Assembly: GCA_946481355.1 (NCBI GenBank)
Contig: CAMLNH010000065.1
Span: 1-10,240, forward strand
Direction: 5' to 3'
Source: an uncultured Curvibacter sp.
GTDB taxonomy: Bacteria > Pseudomonadota > Gammaproteobacteria > Burkholderiales > Burkholderiaceae
DNA length: 10,240 nucleotides
The notes beneath the pieces were generated by a model. The model had not been told where the DNA came from. It was given only the letters and a program-made list of their open reading frames with translations, and did not search any database. Of the stretch, positions 1 to 7,446 are shown piece by piece (position 1 is the first letter of the stretch; every line of letters begins with the position of its first letter). The position numbers and the translations under genes are program-made.

Positions 1-1045
1 CGAAGCACTGGCCGACCAGCGCCTGCAGGGTCGCAACCGCGAGTTCACGCAAAAGCTGCTGGACGACGTGGCACGCCGCAACCAGCGCAACCAGTTCAGC
101 GGCAGCGTCGTCCTCGGCCTGCGACACCAGTCTAATCCGCTGTACCGCACCGATGAGTCGTCGGTCTATGCCAGCGGTGCGCTGGTTCCGGTGCTTGCGG
201 ATCAGATGCCTCAAAGCGACAAGGATGCCAGCCTGGGCGTGCGCCTGCGCCATGTCTATGATCTCGAGCTGCAGAACTCCGCGGCCATTGTTTCCAATCT
301 GAGTGCCTTCACCGTGAAGTACCGCTCCACAGCGAGCAGCCAGCTCCAGGCCACGCCTACCCGGGCCTATGACCTGGTGGGTTACGAGTTCGACACGGGT
401 CTGGAATTCAAGCCGGTGCCGGACGGCTTCAATGGGCTGACCCTGCGCCCCTACGTCAAGGTTGCCGATCTGCGGGCCCAGAAGGAGGCTTATCTGGGAG
501 CGGCTGGCGCTGGCGTAGACGCCGTCCTGCGCGCTGACGAGTTCACGCTCTATGAAGTGGGCTTCGACGCCCAGCGCCGCAACTTTGCCAATCGCATCGA
601 CAACCCCAGTGCGGACTTGCTCGACGGTACCCTTTACACCGTGCGCGCGCGTGTCGGCCGCGAAATCACGACCGGCCAGGCGCTCACCGGTGACTATGTC
701 TACCGCCGCAACAGCAGTGGCAGCAGCATCCACGATTTCAATTCTCACGAACTGCGGGGCTCGTACGCCATCACCTATGCCAGCCTGTTCTCCAGCGGCC
801 TGCCCTGGACGACCACGGCCTGGGCAGGCGCAACCCGGCGGACCTACGGCGCTGCCGATCTCGATGTGCTGACCGGGACGGCTCGTGCAGACCGTGAGTG
901 GCGCGTGGGTCTGAGCCAGATCGTCCCGCTGGCCCAGGCCTGGGCTCTCGTGCTGAGCGTCGAGAACATCCGCAACAACGCCAACTTGCCCAACTACAAG
1001 TACCGGAACACCGCCGTCTCGGGTTCCGTGATCCTTAACTTCTGA
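1..1045 (+). CDS. Outer-membrane beta-barrel protein, C-terminal part (Slam/DUF560-like)
   Basis: The gene is open at the left edge, so the true start lies upstream; the reading frame runs from base 2 to the TGA at 1043-1045. About 20 helical-looking, charged residues come first (a likely end of a TPR or coil region). Then come about 320 residues of alternating polar/apolar strands with aromatic girdles, beginning FSGSVVLGLRHQSN and ending in a terminal Phe (SGSVILNF). That ending is the C-terminal signature recognised by the BAM machinery. The layout of a helical domain followed by a barrel, and the last strands (ENIRNNANLPNYKYRN), resemble the surface lipoprotein assembly modifier (Slam, DUF560) family and related TPR-barrel proteins; this is by-eye resemblance only. 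It would sit in the outer membrane and may export or display a surface protein. The FecR-domain gene starts 11 bp downstream, so the two are probably co-transcribed. A generic porin-like barrel is the alternative. Confidence 0.75.
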   Translation, partial: EALADQRLQGRNREFTQKLLDDVARRNQRNQFSGSVVLGLRHQSNPLYRTDESSVYASGALVPVLADQMPQSDKDASLGVRLRHVYDLELQNSAAIVSNLSAFTVKYRSTASSQLQATPTRAYDLVGYEFDTGLEFKPVPDGFNGLTLRPYVKVADLRAQKEAYLGAAGAGVDAVLRADEFTLYEVGFDAQRRNFANRIDNPSADLLDGTLYTVRARVGREITTGQALTGDYVYRRNSSGSSIHDFNSHELRGSYAITYASLFSSGLPWTTTAWAGATRRTYGAADLDVLTGTARADREWRVGLSQIVPLAQAWALVLSVENIRNNANLPNYKYRNTAVSGSVILNF

Positions 1046-1056
1046 GGAGACGCCTC
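1044..1056 (+). promoter_or_regulatory. Shine-Dalgarno overlapping upstream stop codon
   Basis: GAGGAG at 1044-1049 overlaps the TGA stop (1043-1045) of the barrel gene and lies 7 nt before the ATG at 1057. It supports that start and suggests coupled translation. GAGG (1044-1047) could pair with CCTC (1053-1056) across a 5-nt loop and partly mask the ribosome site, but a 4-bp stem is weak. Confidence 0.6.
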
Positions 1057-1887
1057 ATGACTCCGCCGCTCAACAAAGATCTGTGGCTGGCTGCGGCTCT
1101 GACCGGCGCCGCGTTGCCGACTGCTCTTGCGCAGTCCACGCCGGTCCCGACCAATCCGCGCTCGGGGGTCCTGACCTCGGTGACCCAGCGCCCCAACGCT
1201 ACCCCCATCACCAGCACGACCTACATCGAGAACGCCCGCGGGCAGAAGTTCTCGACCGGTCCCAGTCAGACGCTGCACATCCTGTTCTCGGACCAGTCGG
1301 CTGTCACTGTGGGTCCTAACTCCACGCTTACCGTTGCCGAGTACCGCTACGACGCCAAGTCACGTGACGGCAACGTCGTGCTCGAACTGACGCGCGGCCT
1401 GTTGCGCGTGGTTGGCGGTTTTCTCAGCAAGCGTAACGACACGGTGGTGCGCACCCCGACCGCCATTGCCGGCGTCCGTGGAGGCATCACCATGGTGGAG
1501 ACCGACGGGCAGAAGACTTCAGCAGCCTTCCTGTTCGGTCAGCACCTGAACGTCACGGGCAGCGGTGGCCAGAGCCAGACCATCGTGCGGCCGGGTTACG
1601 GCACCCAGGTCAACAACGGTGTCCCGTCCGAGCCGAAGCCTTGGGCGACCAACCAGCTCACAGGCATGCTGCAACAGTTCAACCAGGTACCTCCGGGGAC
1701 ACCCGGCAGCCGGCCGCCGAGCCCGCCCGCTCCCCTGCTCAGCGCACCATCGTCCGGCCCCGGACTGCCGCCCAGCAGTTTCGCCAACGATCGCCTGCGT
1801 ACGCAGGCGCAGACCAACCAGACGGCCAGCCCATCGTCCACGCTGCAAAACCTGCTGGGTTCGGGCCAGTCGCCTAACCAGTCCTGA
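1057..1887 (+). CDS. Secreted FecR-domain protein with Pro/Ser/Gln-rich tail
   Basis: This is a 276-aa protein. Residues 1-25 form a Sec signal peptide ending in ALA with cleavage before QS, so it is predicted to be periplasmic. Residues about 60-165 carry a FecR-type domain: a run of short beta strands (HILFSDQSAVTVGPNSTLTVAEY) and the hallmark segment VRTPTAIAGVRGG at residues 131-143. The rest (about 205-276) is low complexity, rich in Pro, Ser, Gln and Asn, and probably disordered. There is no transmembrane segment and no cytoplasmic anti-sigma region. It is therefore not a classical FecR signal transducer, and no ECF sigma factor gene is next to it. Such secreted FecR-domain proteins are often encoded beside outer-membrane barrels and large surface proteins, which matches its position here. 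Its biochemical role is not known; a periplasmic accessory of the upstream barrel is an inference. The start is fixed by the strong ribosome site and the signal peptide. Confidence 0.85.
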   Translation: MTPPLNKDLWLAAALTGAALPTALAQSTPVPTNPRSGVLTSVTQRPNATPITSTTYIENARGQKFSTGPSQTLHILFSDQSAVTVGPNSTLTVAEYRYDAKSRDGNVVLELTRGLLRVVGGFLSKRNDTVVRTPTAIAGVRGGITMVETDGQKTSAAFLFGQHLNVTGSGGQSQTIVRPGYGTQVNNGVPSEPKPWATNQLTGMLQQFNQVPPGTPGSRPPSPPAPLLSAPSSGPGLPPSSFANDRLRTQAQTNQTASPSSTLQNLLGSGQSPNQS

Positions 1888-1903
1888 TCGCTTCATCGGT
1901 TGG

Positions 1904-1922
1904 CCGCGTGGTTTACGCGTGG
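1904..1922 (+). repeat. Small hairpin and direct repeat before the GT4 gene
   Basis: CGCGT (1905-1909) can pair with ACGCG (1915-1919) around a GGTTT loop. The heptamer CGCGTGG is also directly repeated at 1905-1911 and 1916-1922. It lies in the 45-bp gap between the FecR-domain gene and the preferred ATG at 1933. No T-tract follows, so it is not a factor-independent terminator. It may be chance in GC-rich DNA. Confidence 0.3.
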
Positions 1923-1932
1923 CCCTGTGGTC

Positions 1933-2970
1933 ATGCGTGTTCTTTTCGTTTCCGAACATCCTCACCTGCCAGACGTCCGGGGTGGACTTCAGACCACCAC
2001 CCACGATCTCTGTTTGGCGATGCAGCTTGCAGGTGCCCAGGCCGCGGTCCTGTGCGGCCTGAACAAGAGCGATCCGGCAGCCTGGTCCCAGCCCATGCGA
2101 GGTGATGAATCGTTGGGCTATCTCTGCATGCGTGCCGCCTCGATCGCCCAGGCGCTGCCGCTGGCCGCTGCTGCTTGGTCGCCGGACATCATCGTGGTCC
2201 AGAGCAGCATCTCGCTCACGACGGTGGTGCTGGCCAGCCTGCGTACCCAGCGCCCCACGGCGGTCTACCTGCACAACGTCGAAACCCACCAGCTGGGCGG
2301 CAACCTCATGCCCGATCCGTCCCTGCTGTACCTGTCCAACTCCGCATTCACCGCGCAGCGCTGGCAGGCTCTCTATGGCATTCGCAGCGCGGTGATTCCG
2401 CCTGTGGTGCAAGCCGATCGCTACCTCCTGAACAGCCAAGGGGCGGGGGAGTCCATGCTGTTTGTGAACCCGGTGCCGATCAAAGGCATCGAGATCGTGC
2501 TGTCCCTGGCCGCGCAGTGTCCTGACCTTGCCTTTCTGATTGTCGAGAGCTGGAACCTGGAGCCGCATTGGCGTGCCTATTGTCGCGAGCGCGCGCAGGC
2601 GCTGCGCAATGTGCAGTGGCGCCCGCCCATGGATGACATGCGCGAGATGTATGCGCAGACCCGCGTGTTGCTCATGCCCTCGGTCTGGGAGGAGTCCTTC
2701 GGCCGCACGGTGGTGGAAGCGCAGATCAACGGCATCCCCGTGCTGGCCAGCGACCGGGGCGCCCTGCCTCAGGTGGTTGGTCAAGGCGGCTTGACGCTCT
2801 CCCCGGAGCAGCCTGTGCCGGTCTGGGAGGCCGCCTTGCGCCAGCTCTTGGCCCAGCATGAGGATTACAGCAGCGAGGCGCGTCGGCAGGGCCTGGCCCA
2901 CGCGGCGGCAACGCCCCTTATCGTTGCCGAACTGCTGGGTCTGCTTTCGCAGCACGCATTGCGCAATTGA
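1933..2970 (+). CDS. GT4-type (GT-B fold) glycosyltransferase
   Basis: This is a 345-aa retaining-type glycosyltransferase of the GT4 kind, expected to be cytoplasmic and to use a nucleotide-sugar donor. The N-terminus MRVLFVSEHPHLPDVRGG is the usual first strand plus glycine-rich loop. The C-terminal half has the donor-binding E-x7-E motif at E254-E262 (EESFGRTVVE), followed by NGIPVLASDRGALPQVV, the standard GT4 donor-site continuation. ATG 1933 is chosen because it starts exactly at the family's first strand; an in-frame TTG at 1900 would add 11 residues unlike the family. No strong ribosome site is seen, so translation may be coupled to the upstream gene. Its stop overlaps or abuts the start of the giant glycosyltransferase gene, so the two probably act in the same pathway, for instance extending a glycan begun by the GT41 module. 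Donor and acceptor cannot be predicted. Confidence 0.88.
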   Translation: MRVLFVSEHPHLPDVRGGLQTTTHDLCLAMQLAGAQAAVLCGLNKSDPAAWSQPMRGDESLGYLCMRAASIAQALPLAAAAWSPDIIVVQSSISLTTVVLASLRTQRPTAVYLHNVETHQLGGNLMPDPSLLYLSNSAFTAQRWQALYGIRSAVIPPVVQADRYLLNSQGAGESMLFVNPVPIKGIEIVLSLAAQCPDLAFLIVESWNLEPHWRAYCRERAQALRNVQWRPPMDDMREMYAQTRVLLMPSVWEESFGRTVVEAQINGIPVLASDRGALPQVVGQGGLTLSPEQPVPVWEAALRQLLAQHEDYSSEARRQGLAHAAATPLIVAELLGLLSQHALRN

Positions 2971-2975
2971 GCAGC

Positions 2976-5900
2976 ATGGAGCCCAGCGAACTACGGGCTT
3001 CCGATCTGCTGGCCTCGGCTTGGTTGCATTTCGGCACCCACAACCTGGACGGTGCGATTGCCTTGGCGCAGCAGGCGCAGGCGCTGGGGCTGTCGCCGGC
3101 TGCGGATACGGCGCTGGGCTACTTTCTCATGCGCGCGGGGCTGCTGGATGCGGCACAGGACATCCTGTTTGCCGCGCAGGCGCGACATCCCATGGATGCG
3201 CCGTTGCTGTCCTGTGTGGGGCAGTTGCTGCATCAGCGGCGCGATCTGTCGGGTGCGGCCGCGGCGTATCGTGCGGCCCTGGACCTGGATCCCGGGCTCA
3301 ACGACGCTGCCCAGGCCCTGGCCTGGGTGCTGATCGATCTGGGGCAGTACCGGGATGCGCTGTACTGGAGCGAACTGGCGCTGGAACGGGCAAGTTCTCC
3401 GGCAGGCTTGCTGCAGCTCGGCTGGCTGCGTCAGAGTCTGGGCCAGATGGCTGAGGCGGTCCCCTTGTACCAGTTGGCCCTCAAAGGTTTTGCGAGCCAT
3501 GCGCCGGAGCGGCCACGGATCCTGTTGCATCTGGTGCAGTGCCTGGACCGACTGGGGCGCAGCGAGGACGCCGCGGTGGTCTTGCAGCAGGCGCTGGTGG
3601 AATGGCCGCAGGATCTGGAGCTGATCCTGGAGGCTGTCCGGCGCTTGCAGGCCCAAGGAGATACCCAGGCCGCGCTGACATGGCGTCGCCGGGCGTTGAG
3701 TCTGCTGCCGACGCAGGGCGCCGCCTTGCGCCGCCTGGCCTGGCAGGCACTGGAATTGGGAGCGTCGGAGCTGATCGAGGCGGCTGTGGACCGGCTGTCA
3801 CAGCACGCTGGTGGCGACGCCGAGCAGATGGTCCTGATCGCCCTGGGGCATCTGCACCTGGGCCAGGTGGACTGCGCCCGGATCTGGGGCGAACGCGCCA
3901 TGGCCATGGCGCCCGGGCTCTCTCTGGCCTGGCACCTCCAGTCACAGCTGTATCGGAAGCAACGACGGCTGGTCGATGCGCTGCAGGCGGCGCGCCATGC
4001 ATTGCGACTGGCGCCACACCACCGCGACAACCTCAGGCAGCTCGGCTGGATCTGCATGGAGCTGTACCAGTTCCGGCGTGCGCAGCGGTGGTTTCGCTTG
4101 GCGTCCCGCCAGGCGCCTCATGACCCCGTTCCCGTACTGGAGCAGGCCCAGGCCGCGCGCCGGGCCGGTCGCTTCGCGGAGGCCCTGGCCATACTGCAGC
4201 CTTGGCTGATGTCTGCACCGGTCTCCCCGGCCGTGCTCTTCGCCTGGAGCAGCACTTTGCTTGAGGCGGGCGACCCTCGGGCCAGCGCTGCGGGTGCGCG
4301 ATTGCTGCGCGCCTATCCGAAGGCCTCCGAGGCCGCAGAGTGGGCCTTGCGCGCCGTAGCGTTGGGTTGGCAGTTACCCGCCGGCTTGCTGGAGCAGCAT
4401 CCGGCAGATCGTTTGCACGTCCTGTACTGCGCCGTCGTGGAAAACAGTACCCACGTGCACGGGCAGGCTGCGCTGCATCGACTGGCCGATTGGGCCGAAC
4501 GGTGGCTGGATCCTGAACCCCGGCTGGCGCTGTCCGGTCTGTACATAGCCTCGTTGCAGGACGAGGGCCGAGCCGACGCTCTGGCCCGCCAGGCGCGCAT
4601 CACGTTGCGCATGAGCCGGCTGCGCGCAGGCGTGTGCCTGTCGCCACCGCGCCCCACTGCGCAGCCGCAGGGGCCTGTCCGCATAGCCTACGTCTGTGGA
4701 CAGCACCACGCGCAACTGTTGCGTCCGGTCTGGACGGCCCACGCAGCGGAGCAGACCGAGATCTTCGTCTTCACAGCACACCCGTTGGGCGATCTGCCCC
4801 CGCATGTGCATGTGGAGCCGCTGGTGCCGCAGCAGTTGGCACAGGATTGCGCAAGATTGGGTATTGACGTGGTGATCGACACCGGAGGCCTGCACCCGCT
4901 GGAAGGTCAGGCCGATATCCTGCTGGCCTATGCGCGTCGTGTGGCACCTGTGCAATTGGGGTGGCTGGGCTGTTGGGGGCCAGCGGGTGGTTTCTTTGAT
5001 GCCCTGCTCTCCGATGCGGTCGCGATTCCGGAGGACGCTGAGCCCTTTTTTGAGGAGGCGGTGTTGCGACTGGAGGGCGGAGCCTGGTGCTGGGAGCCGC
5101 CGCCTGCTGCCAAGCAGCCGACGGACTCGCCGGCCGAGAGATGTGGCTATGTGACTTTCGGCGTTACGTCGCGCGGTCTGCGTTTGGGGGGCGGCTGCGT
5201 CGACACCATGGCGCGCATCGTCGCTGCGACACCCGGAGCAGAGATCCGTTTCATCGGCCGGATCGCCGAGGACTGGCCGCATCGGCGCGAGATTCTCGCG
5301 CGCATGCAGGCGCAGGGTGTTGCGGATTCTCGGGTGTTTTTCGATGTATCGCGACAGTCCGACTATCTGGACTGGTTCGACGACATCGATATCGTGCTCG
5401 ACAGCTTTCCTTCGAATGGTGGTTTGAGCCTGCTGGAGCCGCTGTGGATGGGGGTGCCTGTTGTGACCCTGGCTGGCGCCTGGGCCGGGGCACGTCAGGG
5501 GGCCTCCATCCTTGGCAACGCCGGCCTGGAACAGCTGGTGGCCGGGAACGCCGAGCTGTTCGTGACGCTGGCCGTGACGCTGGCGACGGACTACGCCGCG
5601 CTGCGGCGCCATCGGAGAGAGCTGCGGCAGCAGTTGCAGGATTCTCCGCTGCTGCAGGGCCGTCGTGTCGCGAGCCAGATCGAAAACCTTTGCTCACAGC
5701 TGCGTGATCGGGGCGTGCCCGGCATGGCAGATCGCCGACGCGAGGTGTCCGATACATCGGGCAGCTCGGTACCCGATGTGACCGTGGTGCTGCGTCACCC
5801 GCGTCCAGAGGTCTGGTCGGCGCTTGAGGACCAGCGCGGTGTCCGTTTCGAGATGCGGGGCAATGCCGACGAGGCGCGCGGGCGACACATCGCCTTCCTG

Positions 5901-7430
5901 GATGACGCGGCCGTGCTGCAGGACGGTGCGCTGGCTGCGGCCGTTGCGGCGTTGGATGCCAATCACGCCATCGGCGCCCTGGGCGGTCGCGTGGTGCGCG
6001 CAGATGGACGATTGCTGGAAGCAGGGCGTGTCCTGTCCCGCAACGGGCAGAACGCAGGCATCGGTTATGGCGAGGACCCCTTCGACAGCGCAGCAATGGT
6101 GTTGAGGCAGGTCGACTGTGTCTCCACTTTGCTGGTGACGCCTGCTGCTGTCTGGCGTGAACTGGGGGGTGGCGATGACGCGGACTATTGCCTGCGCGTG
6201 CGGCAAAGCGGGCGCCAGGTGGTCTGCGATCCGGCTGTCCTGCTCCAGTATCTGGGGGAAGACCGCACACGCGTCGGGCAGGCGCAGCCTCTCACTCTGG
6301 CCCAGGCCCACGGGCGGCCCCGGGGGCTGCCGCGTGTCCTCATGATCGACAACGAAGTGCCGCACATGGTGCGCGGGGGAGGGTTGCCACGCGCGCGACT
6401 GATGCTGCAGGCGCTAGCGGACTGGCAGGTCACGCTGTTTCCTCTATGGCTGACGAGGGACCGCTGGCGTGCCGTGTACGCCTCTGTCCCCAGGACTGTG
6501 GAGGTGGCGCTGGGGCATGGGCTGGATGGCCTGAAGCAGTTCCTCGAAGACCGGCGAGGTCTGTACGACGTACTCCTGGTCAGCCGCCCCCCGAATCTGG
6601 CGGCGTTGGCGCCACTGCGTGAGCGTCGCCCCGACTTGTTTGAGACCATGCGTCTGGTCTACGATGCCGAGGCCCTGTTTGCCTTGCGGGAGAGCATGCA
6701 GGCCGAGGTAGCGGGGCGTCCGTACGGCGCGGCGGAAGCTGCAGCCAGGGTCGTTCAGGAAGTCGCCATGGCCGATGGTGCCTCGGATGTCCTGGTCGTT
6801 TCCGGCATTGACGCCAGCCATTTCAGGCAAGCGGGTCATCGCACACACATCCTGAGCCACGCCATCGCGCCGCGCTTCTCGGCTGCCGGCGCGCGTGGCC
6901 GCAGCGGGCTGCTCTTTGTCGGCGCATTGCATCCTGGTACGCCCAACGAGGACGGACTGTTGTGGTTCATCCGGGAGGTTCTGCCGCGCTTGAACGCGCA
7001 ATGTTCCGAATCGCCAGGACTCACCATTGTGGGTGTCTGTCTGTCCGAGGCGGTTGCAGCGCTGGCCAATGCCCAGATCCGGGTTATGGGGGCGCAGGAT
7101 GCACTGGATGCGCATTACGATGGTGCTCGCGTCTTCATCGCTCCTGTGCGCTACGCGGGCGGCGTCCCGGCCAAGGTCATCGAGGCCGCGGCGCACGGCT
7201 TGCCCGTGGTCGCGTCCTCTTTGCTGGTACAGCAGTTGGGCTGGCAGGAGGGGCGCGACATTCTCGGAGCTGTCGATGCGCAGGCCTTCGCGGGCCACCT
7301 CGCCCGCCTGTTGCAGGATGACGAGGCTTGGCAGGACCAGCAGCGCAGCGCCTGGAAGGTGTGTCGTGAGCGTTACGACCCCGAGATCTTCGGCGCGACC
7401 TTGCGACGTGTGTTGTGCGGGGAGGGCTAG
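2976..7430 (+). CDS. Giant multidomain glycosyltransferase: TPR-GT41-GT2-like-GT4
   Basis: This is a 1484-aa protein. Residues 1 to about 540 are a helical TPR array of roughly a dozen repeats (for example ALAWVLIDLGQYRDALYWSE). Residues about 567-905 match the O-GlcNAc transferase/SPINDLY catalytic family GT41: RIAYV opening, RRVAPVQLGWLG, then DIVLDSFPSNGG at 805-816, LWMGVPVVTLAG and GASIL. Residues about 933-1095 resemble a GT2 domain with its nucleotide-binding front largely missing (FLDD at 974-977, GGRVVRADGRLLEAG, RQVDCVS, DDADYCLRVR). Residues about 1118-1484 are a complete-looking GT4 domain (LLFVGALHPGTPNEDGL, YAGGVPAKVIEAAAHGLPVV with K1400 and E1403). The TPR-GT41 part is typical of protein O-glycosylation in the cytoplasm; the GT4 part could extend the sugar. 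ATG 2976 lies 5 bp after the previous stop; an in-frame TTG at 2967 overlaps that stop by 4 bp and is an alternative. The domain calls are strong; their assembly into one enzyme system is inferred. Confidence 0.9.
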   Translation: MEPSELRASDLLASAWLHFGTHNLDGAIALAQQAQALGLSPAADTALGYFLMRAGLLDAAQDILFAAQARHPMDAPLLSCVGQLLHQRRDLSGAAAAYRAALDLDPGLNDAAQALAWVLIDLGQYRDALYWSELALERASSPAGLLQLGWLRQSLGQMAEAVPLYQLALKGFASHAPERPRILLHLVQCLDRLGRSEDAAVVLQQALVEWPQDLELILEAVRRLQAQGDTQAALTWRRRALSLLPTQGAALRRLAWQALELGASELIEAAVDRLSQHAGGDAEQMVLIALGHLHLGQVDCARIWGERAMAMAPGLSLAWHLQSQLYRKQRRLVDALQAARHALRLAPHHRDNLRQLGWICMELYQFRRAQRWFRLASRQAPHDPVPVLEQAQAARRAGRFAEALAILQPWLMSAPVSPAVLFAWSSTLLEAGDPRASAAGARLLRAYPKASEAAEWALRAVALGWQLPAGLLEQHPADRLHVLYCAVVENSTHVHGQAALHRLADWAERWLDPEPRLALSGLYIASLQDEGRADALARQARITLRMSRLRAGVCLSPPRPTAQPQGPVRIAYVCGQHHAQLLRPVWTAHAAEQTEIFVFTAHPLGDLPPHVHVEPLVPQQLAQDCARLGIDVVIDTGGLHPLEGQADILLAYARRVAPVQLGWLGCWGPAGGFFDALLSDAVAIPEDAEPFFEEAVLRLEGGAWCWEPPPAAKQPTDSPAERCGYVTFGVTSRGLRLGGGCVDTMARIVAATPGAEIRFIGRIAEDWPHRREILARMQAQGVADSRVFFDVSRQSDYLDWFDDIDIVLDSFPSNGGLSLLEPLWMGVPVVTLAGAWAGARQGASILGNAGLEQLVAGNAELFVTLAVTLATDYAALRRHRRELRQQLQDSPLLQGRRVASQIENLCSQLRDRGVPGMADRRREVSDTSGSSVPDVTVVLRHPRPEVWSALEDQRGVRFEMRGNADEARGRHIAFLDDAAVLQDGALAAAVAALDANHAIGALGGRVVRADGRLLEAGRVLSRNGQNAGIGYGEDPFDSAAMVLRQVDCVSTLLVTPAAVWRELGGGDDADYCLRVRQSGRQVVCDPAVLLQYLGEDRTRVGQAQPLTLAQAHGRPRGLPRVLMIDNEVPHMVRGGGLPRARLMLQALADWQVTLFPLWLTRDRWRAVYASVPRTVEVALGHGLDGLKQFLEDRRGLYDVLLVSRPPNLAALAPLRERRPDLFETMRLVYDAEALFALRESMQAEVAGRPYGAAEAAARVVQEVAMADGASDVLVVSGIDASHFRQAGHRTHILSHAIAPRFSAAGARGRSGLLFVGALHPGTPNEDGLLWFIREVLPRLNAQCSESPGLTIVGVCLSEAVAALANAQIRVMGAQDALDAHYDGARVFIAPVRYAGGVPAKVIEAAAHGLPVVASSLLVQQLGWQEGRDILGAVDAQAFAGHLARLLQDDEAWQDQQRSAWKVCRERYDPEIFGATLRRVLCGEG

Positions 7431-7446
7431 GGTTTCAGTCCAGCCC
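7424..7446. terminator. Possible weak hairpin between convergent genes
   Basis: GGGCT (7424-7428) can pair with AGCCC (7442-7446) across the two convergent stop codons. Two more G-C pairs are possible beyond a bulge. There is no T-run on either side, so it is a poor factor-independent terminator. It is recorded because it is the only candidate between two genes whose stop codons are 4 bp apart. Confidence 0.2.

Noticed and set aside
1904..1922. Factor-independent terminator or riboswitch before the GT4 gene
   Set aside because: The stem is only 5 bp, no T-tract follows, and the 45-bp gap is too short for a known riboswitch.
1519..2955. Long open frame on the - strand (478 codons) opposite the FecR-domain and GT4 genes
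   Set aside because: It reads antisense to two well-supported genes, is rich in Arg/His/Gln with no recognisable domain, and is the usual shadow frame of GC-rich coding DNA.
4374..5612. Long - strand frame (412 codons) opposite the GT41 module
   Set aside because: It has shadow composition and no motif, while the + strand carries clear GT41 signatures over the same bases.
6444..7298. - strand frame (284 codons) opposite the GT4 module
   Set aside because: It is antisense to a clear GT4 domain and lacks a ribosome site or recognisable family.
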